The notes below the pieces were generated by a model. It was not told the DNA's origin. It did no database searches and was given only the letters and a program-made list of their open reading frames with translations. Positions 17,637-26,372 of a stretch of 64,000 bases of DNA are shown here, one piece after another. The translations under genes were made by a program, and so were the position numbers. Source of the DNA: DATEMU01 sp964414585. GTDB lineage: Bacteria; Planctomycetota; Phycisphaerae; UBA1845; UTPLA1. Positions within the stretch are counted from its first letter, which is position 1, and the number at the start of each line of letters is the position of its first letter. The DNA is taken from NCBI GenBank assembly GCA_964414585.1, contig CAYPXR010000066.1, positions 1-64,000 on the forward strand, given 5' to 3'.

Positions 17637-17766
17637 TCGCCCCACGTCGGCTTCCACGCGCTGCTCCATGCCTGCACGGTCTCCTCCGGCAACTCCATCC
17701 ACTGCGTCTGCGAAGTATAGTTGAAAAGCCGTTGATGACCATTGGTGCACAGGTGATCGCCGCTCG
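17481..17766 (-). repeat. Duplicated deacetylase-end / barrel-gene-start segment, copy A
   Basis: About 285 bp that match 23399-23640 in the same orientation, apart from a ~50-nt stretch (about 17560-17615) missing from copy B. On the minus strand it encodes TNGHQRLFNYTSQTQWMELP and VQAWSSAWKPTWGEWTAWW, almost the same as the intact deacetylase C-terminus, followed by ALDELLTHARDCDYSGY, the N-terminus of the barrel protein. Copy A is joined to the intact barrel gene; its deacetylase portion is a headless fragment ending at the IS630 remnant. Confidence 0.85.
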
Positions 17767-17871
17767 ATGGACGAACTCGAAACGACGATCGCCACCGCCA
17801 TGGGCGCTTTCTCGCCCGAGGACGCCCGCAGCTTCTTTGCACACTGCGGCTACAACAACAAGAGTGCATAG
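17752..17871 (+). pseudogene. C-terminal remnant of an IS630-family transposase
   Basis: The frame reads DRRSMDELETTIATAMGAF, SPEDARSFFAHCGY and then a TAG stop at 17869-17871. The FFAHCGY ending after a DELE..IA helix is the characteristic C-terminus of IS630/Tc1-like DDE transposases. Only about 35-40 residues survive; the catalytic DDE domain and inverted repeats were not found. It sits exactly between copy A of the duplicated segment and the first gene of the inserted plus-strand block. Confidence 0.6.
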
Positions 17872-17881
17872 AAATCGCTCG

Positions 17882-18766
17882 ATGGCGGGCGGTTGCGTGC
17901 CGTTGCCATTGACAACTTTCTCCGATTGGACCATAAATAATGCGCAAGATTTGATCAGGCGGGAGCGCGCACGAGTGGGCACCATAGCATTGTTGGGTCG
18001 CGAGCAAATTCACAATCCCCAGCGTTCCCTCTTCGAACGCTGGTATATCTCGCTCTTTGGAATCCCCATCCTGGGCCTGCGGATCCGCGCCCGCAACATC
18101 TTTTCCCTCATCCCCCGCGACCGGACGTATCATCAAATTCTCGATGCCGGCTCGGGCCCGGGCGTCTTCACCTTCGCCCTGGCACGCGAATTTCCCCAGG
18201 CCCACGTCGTGGGTGTCGACATCCTCGAAGACCTGATCCGCGACTGCCGCGAAATCGCCCGATCCAGCGCCGTCAACAACGTCGAGTTCAAACTCGGCTC
18301 CATCCTCGACCTGCCCGACCAGGAGCGCTTCGATCTCGTCATCTCGGTCGACATGCTCGAACACATCGAGGATGACGTCGGCGCCCTGAAGGAAATGTAC
18401 AACAGCCTCGCCCCCGACGGCATTCTCGTCGTCCATGTTCCCGCCCTCTATCGCCGTTACCCCGTCTGGAAAAAGTGCCTGAACTTCGACGTTCCCACGC
18501 ACGTCCGCACGGGTTACGAGCCCGCCGAAATCCAGGAAAAGATCCAAAGGGCCGGGTTCCAGATTCGCGAGAGCGGTCTCACTTACGGCTTCTGGGAAAC
18601 ACTGGCGAACAACATCAGCTACATGATCACCGGCGCGCAGATGAAAAACCGCCTGCTCTATGCCGTGGCCTTTCCCTTCCTCTTCGCCATGGCGGCGCTG
18701 GGCGCCAAGGCGCGCCCGAAAAAACTCGGCGCCGGGGTGTTTGCCGTCGCTCAAAAGAAAGCATAG
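17882..18766 (+). CDS. Class I SAM-dependent methyltransferase
   Basis: A 294-residue protein if started at the ATG at 17882; the open frame begins earlier (17732) but overlaps the transposase remnant, and a GTG near 17974 is also possible. SAM-binding motif I is ILDAGSGPGVFTFALA, followed by VVGVDILE, FDLVISVDMLEHIEDD and GILVVHVPALYRRYP. The C-terminus is hydrophobic then Lys-rich, which may anchor it to the membrane. It opens the plus-strand block; its substrate, likely a sugar or lipid-linked glycan, is inferred from context. Confidence 0.8.
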   Translation: MAGGCVPLPLTTFSDWTINNAQDLIRRERARVGTIALLGREQIHNPQRSLFERWYISLFGIPILGLRIRARNIFSLIPRDRTYHQILDAGSGPGVFTFALAREFPQAHVVGVDILEDLIRDCREIARSSAVNNVEFKLGSILDLPDQERFDLVISVDMLEHIEDDVGALKEMYNSLAPDGILVVHVPALYRRYPVWKKCLNFDVPTHVRTGYEPAEIQEKIQRAGFQIRESGLTYGFWETLANNISYMITGAQMKNRLLYAVAFPFLFAMAALGAKARPKKLGAGVFAVAQKKA

Positions 18767-19018
18767 CGCATCCGCCCGGCGATCGCACACCCCACTTCGC
18801 TGCCGGTCCTGCAAGCCAAATGATACGTGCAGCCCGCTGCTGCATTTCCTTGCTCAAGCCGTCCGGTCGGCTTATACTACCGCCCCATATTTCTATGAAA
18901 GTTGTGCGCCTCGACCTGAATGCCCAGCTCAAAACGCCTGGCACGCCGGCGCTGCCCACATCTGCCGAATGGACCCTCGAACAGCAGCCGCATGTCGCTG
19001 CGAAGGTGCAGGAGTCTT
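18767..19018. other. Intergenic stretch of 252 nt
   Basis: No gene seen. The open frame of the next gene runs back to 18920, but the SD-supported start is at 19019. No convincing promoter hexamers or terminator were identified. Confidence 0.4.
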
Positions 19019-20596
19019 ATGCCTAAGAGGATTTGCGTCGTCGGTGTCGGCCGTTGGGGAAAAAATCACGTCCGCACGCTGAGCGAGCTCGGCGCCCTGG
19101 CCGGAATCGTCGATCCCAGCCCGGACTCCGTCAACTGGTTCAAGGAAAATTATCCCGCCGCGCGCATCTTTGCTTCGTTGAGCGAGGCCCTGGCCGCGCC
19201 CTTAGACGGCTTTGTCGTGGCGACGCCCGCCGAGACTCATTTTGACATCGCCAAAAAAATCCTGGAGAGCGGCAAGCCCGTCCTGGTGGAAAAGCCTCTG
19301 GCCCTCGAACGGAATCAGGCCATCGAATTGAAAAAACTGGCCCAGGAAAAGCGCCTCACCCTCATGGTCGGCCACGTCATGCTCTTCCATCCCGCCGTCC
19401 GGAAGATCAAGGAACTCCTCGGTTCGGGGCGAATCGGCAAGCTCCAGTACCTCTATAGCAATCGCCTCAACCTCGGCACGATTCGCACCGAGGAAAACAT
19501 CCTCTGGAGCTTCGCCCCGCACGATATCTCAATCTTTCAGTATCTTATCGGCGCTCAGCCCGTCGAAGTCTCTTCGCATGGCGGCGCGTTTGTCCAGCCG
19601 CACATCCACGATTCCACGCTGACGGTCCTGCGCTATCCCAACAACATCGTCGCCCATATCTTTGTCTGTTGGCTCCATCCCTTCAAGGAACAACGCCTCG
19701 TCGTCATCGGCTCCAAGGGAATGCTGTCCTTTGAGGACTCCTCCAAGGAAAAGAACATCCTCTTTTACCGGAAGGGAGTGGATTGGATTAACGGTGAACC
19801 GGTCAGTCGCAATGGTTCCACGGAGATTATTCCGTACGACAACGCCATGCCGCTTGCCGAAGAGCTTCGCTGCTTCCTGGAAAACCTGGATCGAGGCTCG
19901 GTCGATATCGCGGGCCCCGACAGCGCCGTCGAAACCCTCGACATCTTGGAGCGGGCCACCGCCCGGCTGATGGGGGCAAAGGAGGAAAAAGTTTCGTTGA
20001 TATCGCCCGCCGCCCAGGCCCGCGACTATTACGTCCATCCCAGCAGCATCGTGGACGACAACGTCACCATCGGAGAGGGCACGAAAATCTGGCACTTTTC
20101 CCATGTCCAGTCCGGCGTCACGATCGGCAAAGGTTGTTCACTTGGTCAGAACGTCAACGTCGGGTGCCACGTCAAGATCGGCAACCACGTCAAGATTCAG
20201 AACAACGTTTCCGTTTACGAAGGCGTCGAGCTGGAAGATTACGTGTTCTGCGGGCCGTCCATGGTCTTCACCAATATCATCAATCCCCGCAGCAAGTATC
20301 CCCAACGCGGCGCCACGTTCTACCGAAAGACCCTGCTGAAAGAAGGCGCTTCGGTCGGGGCCAACGCGACCGTCGTCTGCGGGCACACCCTTGGACGACA
20401 CGCCTTCATCGCCGCCGGCGCGGTCGTGGTCAGCGACGTTCCCGATTACGCCCTGATGATGGGCGTCCCGGCCAAACAAAAGGGCTGGATGTGCGAATGC
20501 GGCGAGATTCTTGAATTGCGCGCTTCGCAGGCCCAGTGCAAAAAGTGCAGCCGCACTTACGCGCTGAACGGCGATATCCTTTCCCAACGGTCCTGA
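19019..20596 (+). CDS. Fused Gfo/Idh/MocA dehydrogenase and left-handed beta-helix acetyltransferase with Cys4 tail
   Basis: 525 residues; GCAGGAG lies just upstream of the ATG at 19019. Residues 1-~325 form a Gfo/Idh/MocA oxidoreductase: GVGRWGKNH (NAD site) and VLVEKPLAL with Lys 92. Residues ~337-490 are a hexapeptide-repeat acyltransferase (YYVHPSSIVDDNVTIGEGT, IWHFSHVQSG, MVFTNIINPRSKYP), the WbpD/WlbB type. The last ~35 residues carry a CxC...CxxC motif (Cys 492, 494, 507, 510), a probable zinc ribbon. In the UDP-ManNAc(3NAc)A pathway WbpB oxidises the 3-position and WbpD N-acetylates the 3-amino group, with an aminotransferase between; here both ends are one polypeptide. The exact sugar is inferred. 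Confidence 0.88.
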   Translation: MPKRICVVGVGRWGKNHVRTLSELGALAGIVDPSPDSVNWFKENYPAARIFASLSEALAAPLDGFVVATPAETHFDIAKKILESGKPVLVEKPLALERNQAIELKKLAQEKRLTLMVGHVMLFHPAVRKIKELLGSGRIGKLQYLYSNRLNLGTIRTEENILWSFAPHDISIFQYLIGAQPVEVSSHGGAFVQPHIHDSTLTVLRYPNNIVAHIFVCWLHPFKEQRLVVIGSKGMLSFEDSSKEKNILFYRKGVDWINGEPVSRNGSTEIIPYDNAMPLAEELRCFLENLDRGSVDIAGPDSAVETLDILERATARLMGAKEEKVSLISPAAQARDYYVHPSSIVDDNVTIGEGTKIWHFSHVQSGVTIGKGCSLGQNVNVGCHVKIGNHVKIQNNVSVYEGVELEDYVFCGPSMVFTNIINPRSKYPQRGATFYRKTLLKEGASVGANATVVCGHTLGRHAFIAAGAVVVSDVPDYALMMGVPAKQKGWMCECGEILELRASQAQCKKCSRTYALNGDILSQRS

Positions 20597-20601
20597 CCCG
20601 A

Positions 20602-23406
20602 ATGCGAAATCGACTTCTTCAATTGGTTCGCAAGACCTCTCTGAGGCCCGAGGTATCCTGCGTGGCAGTGCTGCTGATCGGCTGTGTCGGCCTGTTTCCG
20701 AAAGCCTTTACCTCCTTCGAATCCATTTGCGGCGCCAGCATCCTTTTCAGCCACGCCCCCTGGATGAATGAAAATCCCCTCAAAGTGGAGCCCTTCAATA
20801 ATTATCATTCCGACGAGGTCGACGCCGGCCTGCCGCACCTGATCTATTCGGTTCAGACGCTCCTTCGCGGCGAAATCCCCGGGTACAGCGACAAGCTGCA
20901 GAACGGAAAGCCTTACTACTGGCTCGTCGGTAGTGAAAACAAAGTCTTCCCGCTCCTGTTGATCGCCGCGGTCTTTGGCGTCCCCTTTGGTTTGACCGTC
21001 TACCATCTTGCCAAGTTGATCCTCGGTGGGCTCTTCCTCTTCAAATTCCTCCGGCGCTTCGGGTTGCGCCCGTCGGTCGGCATCCTGGCTGCCGTCGTAT
21101 TCTCGTTCAACACCTATCCCCTTGGCGTTCTGGGAATCCAGCATCACCTGCAATATGTCCTGATACCCATTCTCCTGTTTGCGATCGAGCGCGTCGTGCG
21201 CGACAGAAGCATTTTGTGGATGTTCCTGCTCCCCCTCCTGATCCAGATGCACATCTTTTCCGGATATCCCTCCACCACCGCAAGCTGCTTCATTCTCCTC
21301 GCCGCATTTTCCGTTCTGCGGATTTTCTCTTTGCCACGAGAAACGATCGTTCCAACGGCTTGTCTCATGGGCCTGCTCGCCGTCGTCGGCGTCCTCATCA
21401 GTATGCCCATGCTGGTCGCGACGGGCGTTTACTATTCAAGATCCTTCGATTGGGATTTTCGCGCCAACTACTGGGCCAATCACTTCCACGCGGACAGTCT
21501 GCATACCTACCTGCTGCCGTTTCTCCACGGCATCTCCTGGATGCGATGGGGAACCTATCTCGGCATCCTCCCCGTCGTCATCACGATCATCGGCCTGGCT
21601 TTCGGCCCCTACAAACGCATCCGTGTCTTCTTCATCTGTTTCCTTTTGTGGCACGCCGCCATCCTCTACGACCTCTTTGGCTTTCTTTCCGCGGTCTATC
21701 GCCATATCCCAGTTCTAAATACCTCCATGCCCACCAATCAGACGCAGGCTTATCTCGCGGTACTGTCGATTGTCTTCGCCTTTTCTTTGGAGGCCGTGCT
21801 GGTCGCGCTCGAATCCGCCGCCGCCCGCACCAAGCTGATGATCGCCCTGGTGGTGTCCATCCTCCTTGTTGCCGCCCCCGTCCTGTTTGAGTTCCCCCTT
21901 GTCGGCATTTCAAGAGATTCGAAAACTCATCTTATCCATCAGTCCATCATTCTGATCCTCTCGATCGGGCTTTTTGCATTTGCCATGGGTGCGCGACGTC
22001 GCTTGTCCGTCTTCACGACGCTGGCGATGGTCCTGGTGACCATCGATCTCGTCAGTATCGGTTCAAAGTGGGATTCAAGCATCCCCCAAAAAGCCTTCTA
22101 TCCGACGACCCAGGGGATTCAATTCCTCAAACAAAACTTGGGCGAGGGCAAACTCTTCATGACGGAGGCCCACTTCCTTCCCAACACGCCCCTGGCATAC
22201 GCCCTCCCGACAATCGCCGCCCGCGGACATTTCAGCTCTGAAGACCGCGACATGTATCACCTGATCAATGCCAAATGCTTCCAGAATCACAAGACGGCCT
22301 TCTATTTCCCATTCTCTCCCGAGACCCGGCTGATGTCGCCCTTTATCGATGCCCTCGGCATCAAATTCGTCGTCGTCCCCCTCCATGCCCGGCCCGATGA
22401 CGCACGCGAAGAGTCTGTTCTGGATCAGCCCCATTGGAACGCCGAACAGCGCCTCGAAAGCGGCCAGAAAATTCGTCAGAGTTTTCAGGCGGGTACGGAC
22501 CTCCCCGCCGAAGTCCTGCGCGTCCGCCTTGGCAGCACCCAATTACAACACCCCGCGCAATTGACGGCGCGCATCCTCGCGCCCTCCGGCCCGAGCAGGG
22601 ATTTTTCCCTTTCGCTCGAGCCCCAGGGACCGGGAACTCTGGTTTTCAATCTGCAGGACGTTTCTTTCCGCGAAGGAGAAAATTACCAAGTCGAACTCGA
22701 ATTCACCGCCCAGGCCAGTGATTCGATCAGCCTCCTGTTTGCCCACCATGTAAACCTGATTCCCACCGGTCAGATATCGTTTGAAAATAACCCGATCGAC
22801 GGAGATTTGTTGATCTACCTGGGAACGGCCCCGAAGAAAGTCGGTTATGACAAAAAGTTCAGGCTGGCCTACGACAAGGAAATGACCCTTTGGGAAAATA
22901 AGAATGCCTTCCCCCGGGCCTGGCTGGTCGACGCCGCCTCCCGCGTCCCATGGAATGACGCTCTGCAACACATGCAAGCCGAGGATTTCGATTACGCCAA
23001 ACAGGCATGGGTTGTCAGTGACGAGACGAACCTTCCCGGACTTTCGACGTCGCGGTCAAATGTCCTGCCGCTGGAGTCCAGTCTCGAAACGCTCACCCTT
23101 GGGGACAACGTTCAGAAATTTCGCGTGAAGGCTTCCCGCCCGGCCCTCATGGTCGTCAATAACAACTTTGATCCCGACTGGAAAGTGACCGTTAATGGAG
23201 CAGAAGCCGACTTACTCAAGGTCAACTGCTTCATGCGCGGCGTGGAGGTTCCCGCCGGAAGTTCCGAGGTCCTCTTTCGATATCAGCCGAACTTCCTGAC
23301 GTTGAGTTATGTCGTGGCCCTTGGCACTTTCGTCGCATTCATCGTGTTTCTCGCGCTGCAATCTCGCCGGATACTTTCGCGAAGCAAGGCAGTTAGCAGG
23401 AATTGA
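20602..23406 (+). CDS. YfhO-like polytopic membrane protein (putative glycosyl-transferring), copy 1
   Basis: 934 residues from the ATG at 20602, 5 nt after the fusion gene's stop. About a dozen hydrophobic helices fill residues ~15-500, with an early acidic segment (NNYHSDEVDAGLPH) in the first extracytoplasmic loop as in GT-C-type transferases. A soluble beta-rich C-terminal half ends NNFDPDWKVTVNGAEADL then FMRGVEVPAGSSEV, the YfhO signature, and a last membrane helix. Likely transfers a lipid-linked sugar onto an envelope glycan. Its last two codons and stop lie in copy B of the duplicated segment, marking the right edge of the inserted block. Confidence 0.8.
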   Translation: MRNRLLQLVRKTSLRPEVSCVAVLLIGCVGLFPKAFTSFESICGASILFSHAPWMNENPLKVEPFNNYHSDEVDAGLPHLIYSVQTLLRGEIPGYSDKLQNGKPYYWLVGSENKVFPLLLIAAVFGVPFGLTVYHLAKLILGGLFLFKFLRRFGLRPSVGILAAVVFSFNTYPLGVLGIQHHLQYVLIPILLFAIERVVRDRSILWMFLLPLLIQMHIFSGYPSTTASCFILLAAFSVLRIFSLPRETIVPTACLMGLLAVVGVLISMPMLVATGVYYSRSFDWDFRANYWANHFHADSLHTYLLPFLHGISWMRWGTYLGILPVVITIIGLAFGPYKRIRVFFICFLLWHAAILYDLFGFLSAVYRHIPVLNTSMPTNQTQAYLAVLSIVFAFSLEAVLVALESAAARTKLMIALVVSILLVAAPVLFEFPLVGISRDSKTHLIHQSIILILSIGLFAFAMGARRRLSVFTTLAMVLVTIDLVSIGSKWDSSIPQKAFYPTTQGIQFLKQNLGEGKLFMTEAHFLPNTPLAYALPTIAARGHFSSEDRDMYHLINAKCFQNHKTAFYFPFSPETRLMSPFIDALGIKFVVVPLHARPDDAREESVLDQPHWNAEQRLESGQKIRQSFQAGTDLPAEVLRVRLGSTQLQHPAQLTARILAPSGPSRDFSLSLEPQGPGTLVFNLQDVSFREGENYQVELEFTAQASDSISLLFAHHVNLIPTGQISFENNPIDGDLLIYLGTAPKKVGYDKKFRLAYDKEMTLWENKNAFPRAWLVDAASRVPWNDALQHMQAEDFDYAKQAWVVSDETNLPGLSTSRSNVLPLESSLETLTLGDNVQKFRVKASRPALMVVNNNFDPDWKVTVNGAEADLLKVNCFMRGVEVPAGSSEVLFRYQPNFLTLSYVVALGTFVAFIVFLALQSRRILSRSKAVSRN

Positions 23407-23640
23407 GTGCGTCGAATTTGAAATCTCCCAAATAGTCACAATCCCGCACGTGCGTCAGCAGCTCATCCAGCGCCCGGTTCCGGTCGGGCCCGCCGGACCC
23501 ACCATGCCGTCAATTCGCCCAACGTCGGCTTCCACGCGCTGCTCCAGGCCTGCACGATCTCCTCCAGCAACTCCATCCACTCCGGCTGCGATGTATGATT
23601 GAAGAACCTCTGATGACCATTGATGCACAACACGCCGCCG
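23399..23640 (-). repeat. Duplicated deacetylase-end / barrel-gene-start segment, copy B
   Basis: About 240 bp matching 17481-17766. Here the deacetylase portion is attached to the intact deacetylase gene, while the barrel-protein portion (ALDELLTHVRDCDY, then FKFDALNS) is a tail-less fragment ending at 23399 next to the YfhO gene. It lacks about 50 nt relative to copy A, placing the deacetylase stop at 23463. Confidence 0.85.
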
Positions 23641-24668
23641 CTCTTCCACGCGGCATCGCTTATCCGCCTGACGGTCCCCGCCACTTCTTTCCACGGCCGT
23701 CGTAGCCGTGAACACAACCAGAACAGACTCGTATCCATGACATGAAGTGGAACTTCCCATACCAGCTTGTCGCCACGTTGGGCGAGCACAAACGGAAAGG
23801 CCGTCCCACAGCGAAAGCCCGGCGCGAAATTGAAGCCCATGCTCGAGTCATAGTCGAACCCCTCGGCCATCAGCAATTCGGGAGTGTCGGTTTCAAAATT
23901 CAGGTAGTGGCTTCGCGCCCCCGTTAACGTGCACCGACAATGCTCTTCGACATACAAGCGCTCCTCCTTCAGGGCGGCTCGGTCGCGAAAACTGTCAAAA
24001 GATAGGTGCAATCCCAGCTCCGATCCCTGCGCCGCACATGCCATGAATTCGGCGGCAAGCTCCACCGGATCATAAACACCCAGACAATGCTGCACTTCCC
24101 CGCGGAGCAATCGACGATATCGCCGCCGCTCCTTCAGGATGAAGATCGTCGACTTCACGCCCCAACGCCGCTCGGTCTCACGAATCGTCGAAAAATTCCT
24201 GAACGGATCAGGCCGCCGGCCCTCTTGAAAAACCATCGCTCGCAGCAGACCCGGCGCTCCCCCTTTTCGGTACCCGCCGGCCAGGTGCTGATAGGTCGTT
24301 CGCGATCGGTCAACATCATGACTGATGATGAGGGCCGCGTGCTTATGGTCCGGCCAGAATGGAGCCGGACGGACGCCCATCAGATCCGAAAGTTGGCGGT
24401 AGCAGTCATCCAGCCAATTGTGCTCATAAATGCTGGTCGCCGCCGCCGTATCCTGCGAAGGCGGATAATAAAGTCCGGCGGCGATTTTCGTCAGAATTTT
24501 TTGAATGGCCGGAGCCTGAAACTCATCGCCCAATCGTCCGGGCCTTTGCAGCGACTCAACCAGCGCCGCCTCCCCCGCCCAATAGGCCCAGCTCAGCAGC
24601 GCCAGCGCGATCGGATCAGGCCGGTTGTTCACGGGCGGCGCCCTTTCGAGAAATCGCCTGCTGCACAA
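23463..24668 (-). CDS. Polysaccharide deacetylase-like protein
   Basis: 401 residues from 24668; a GTG at 24632 would give 389 residues and reduce the overlap with the preceding gene from 53 to 17 nt, so it may be the true start. The NodB-like barrel is recognised by AALIISHDVDRS (metal and catalytic Asp), a GSELGLHLSFDSF segment with metal-ligand His, CRCTLTGARSHYLNF, and EGFDYDSSMGFN. The C-terminus CINGHQRFFNHTSQPEWM holds a late His. Probably removes N-acetyl groups from the glycan; no signal peptide is seen. Its tail is duplicated at 17.5-17.8 kb. Confidence 0.83.
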   Translation of the reverse strand: MCSRRFLERAPPVNNRPDPIALALLSWAYWAGEAALVESLQRPGRLGDEFQAPAIQKILTKIAAGLYYPPSQDTAAATSIYEHNWLDDCYRQLSDLMGVRPAPFWPDHKHAALIISHDVDRSRTTYQHLAGGYRKGGAPGLLRAMVFQEGRRPDPFRNFSTIRETERRWGVKSTIFILKERRRYRRLLRGEVQHCLGVYDPVELAAEFMACAAQGSELGLHLSFDSFRDRAALKEERLYVEEHCRCTLTGARSHYLNFETDTPELLMAEGFDYDSSMGFNFAPGFRCGTAFPFVLAQRGDKLVWEVPLHVMDTSLFWLCSRLRRPWKEVAGTVRRISDAAWKSGGVLCINGHQRFFNHTSQPEWMELLEEIVQAWSSAWKPTLGELTAWWVRRARPEPGAG

Positions 24669-25671
24669 GCCGTTCGATGAGCGCCTCGCCGTCTTCTACG
24701 TTATCCCGGAACCCCCGAGCCCGCTCTTCCCAGTCTCGCTTGAATTCCAGCGGTTCGTGAATCTCACGGATCGCCGCCCGTAGCGCGTTAAAATCCGAAA
24801 AATTGCGCAGAAGCTGATGATCCCGCTCCAGTCCCACCATGTTTCCCAGTCGCTCCCATCGGCTCGTCAACAAAAATGCCGGTGTTCCCAGCACCGAAGA
24901 TTCCACGGCCATCGTCGGACTGTCTCCCACGTACAACATGGCCCCGGCCAGCACCCCATGAATCTGCTCGATCGGAATCTTGAGCCGGTACCGCGAGTAT
25001 CGCTCCGGTAATCCCGCCTGGCTTGTGATGTAGACCGCCCCCAACCGCTCCGCCCCCGCAATCAAAGCGTCGAGATCGCTCAGCGCAATGCCCTTGATGC
25101 CCTCGTCGTGCAGCGCATCATTGGCCACCAGCCGCATGATGACATACCGCTCCGGCAGCTTCAGCTCCCGGCGCACCGTCTCCGCGCTTGTGAAATCGAA
25201 ATTCTTGAGATAGGCCGTCTCGTGCAAACCGCGATATCGAACGTGCTTGACGCCCATGTCCTGAAGATAGAACTCCGGCGTGACGAAATACGTGCAGAAG
25301 GGCAGGGCAAGTTTGTTGCTCAAAGTGGCGTCCTCGGTGTCGGTAAACGCCACGTTCGGCACGCCGCAAATCCACGATGAAAACCCCGTGCACAGGCCGG
25401 AGATGCTCATGGCCACGTCGATTTGATGCGACTTCGTAATCCACGCCAGCTTCATCCAGCGCGACAGCAGCTCGAAGAGCTGCCCCACTTTGCCGCCGGC
25501 CGGCGTGGAGATATGACGATACGAAAGTCCGTACCGATCGAGCAGCGCGTCGGTAATCTCCTTGTTGCGCGTGGTGATGAAAACCGTGTCGCCGCGCTTC
25601 TGAGCTTTGACGATGTAGGCGCGAAAAAAATGAACGTGCGCCGGGTGCAATACGTCTACCAATATTCTCAT
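24616..25671 (-). CDS. DUF354-family protein (GT-B-like)
   Basis: 351 residues. MRILVDVLHPAHVHFFRAYI is the typical start of DUF354 proteins, which resemble GT-B glycosyltransferases and UDP-GlcNAc 2-epimerases. Later features fit: NVAFTDTEDATLSNKLALPF, VTPEFYLQD, and a C-terminal donor-site-like stretch VGDSPTMAVESSVLGTPAF. The ATG at 25671 overlaps the upstream methyltransferase stop as ATGA, indicating coupling. Probable role in sugar activation or transfer; the substrate is unknown. Confidence 0.85.
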   Translation of the reverse strand: MRILVDVLHPAHVHFFRAYIVKAQKRGDTVFITTRNKEITDALLDRYGLSYRHISTPAGGKVGQLFELLSRWMKLAWITKSHQIDVAMSISGLCTGFSSWICGVPNVAFTDTEDATLSNKLALPFCTYFVTPEFYLQDMGVKHVRYRGLHETAYLKNFDFTSAETVRRELKLPERYVIMRLVANDALHDEGIKGIALSDLDALIAGAERLGAVYITSQAGLPERYSRYRLKIPIEQIHGVLAGAMLYVGDSPTMAVESSVLGTPAFLLTSRWERLGNMVGLERDHQLLRNFSDFNALRAAIREIHEPLEFKRDWEERARGFRDNVEDGEALIERLVQQAISRKGAAREQPA

Positions 25672-26360
25672 CGCGGCAGCACTTGCAACCGTTCCACGAT
25701 CACGCAGAGATCTCCGCCCCATTGCCGGAAGATGCGCGCCAGGAGCCGATCGGCCCCATAGAGTATCCTTGCCGCAATAAGAAACAAGGGATTATCCGAA
25801 CGAGCCTCCTTTTGAACGGCAAAATGTTCGCGCACGCGAAATGGGTACGAGCCTTTATGTCGCGCAAAATCCGCCTTTGCCAGATGCCGGATATATCCCT
25901 CGCTGTAAATCTTCAACCTGGACAGCGCCCACCGAAAGGGCGCCATCGAGCTCCATCGGTTCGCGACGAAGAAGATAAGCATTCCGCCCGGCGCCGCCAC
26001 GCGTAACGCCTCCTCGAACGCCGCCTCCCAATCCGGCACGCACGATATCACCACTTTGCTCCAGAGATAGTCGAACGCCGCATCCCCAAACGGCATTGCC
26101 CGGCTATCGGCCCGCGCGACCGGCGCCACCTTGACCGCCTCGGCAATCATGTTCGCACTGATGTCGATGCCGAAGACCCTTGGCGTGCGCGCGAGAAAAT
26201 GTCGCATGTGCGTCCCCACGCCGCAGCCCATGTCCAGCACCCGGCTTCCCTCGTCCGGAAGGAAACGGGGCGGCAGGGGAAACGCGTGTCCCGCCTTTTC
26301 CATTTCGATGTAATGGCGTGAGAGTTCATCCCACGGAACCGGCGTCGTCAATGCGCTCAT
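25668..26360 (-). CDS. Class I SAM-dependent methyltransferase
   Basis: A 230-residue Methyltransf_11-type protein. Motif I is VLDMGCGVGTHMRHFL, then VFGIDISANMIAEA, ADSRAMPFGDAAFDYLWSKV and AAPGGMLIFFVANRW. The C-terminal ~60 residues are basic and amphipathic (ILYGADRLLARIFRQWGGD), suggesting membrane association. It lies between the flippase-like gene (12 nt upstream) and the DUF354 gene (ATGA overlap), so it belongs to the minus-strand operon. Confidence 0.85.
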   Translation of the reverse strand: MSALTTPVPWDELSRHYIEMEKAGHAFPLPPRFLPDEGSRVLDMGCGVGTHMRHFLARTPRVFGIDISANMIAEAVKVAPVARADSRAMPFGDAAFDYLWSKVVISCVPDWEAAFEEALRVAAPGGMLIFFVANRWSSMAPFRWALSRLKIYSEGYIRHLAKADFARHKGSYPFRVREHFAVQKEARSDNPLFLIAARILYGADRLLARIFRQWGGDLCVIVERLQVLPR

Positions 26361-26372
26361 GCTCGCACGTAT

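Noticed and set aside
17537..18814. A 425-residue open frame antisense to the methyltransferase
   Set aside because: Most of it is shadow of the methyltransferase. Only its last ~75 codons are real sequence, the deacetylase fragment of duplicated copy A, which is reported as a repeat.
18920..19018. Longer N-terminus (33 extra residues) for the dehydrogenase/acetyltransferase fusion
   Set aside because: The extension is Arg/Ser-rich without homology, while the ATG at 19019 has a GCAGGAG site and begins directly with the Rossmann strand.
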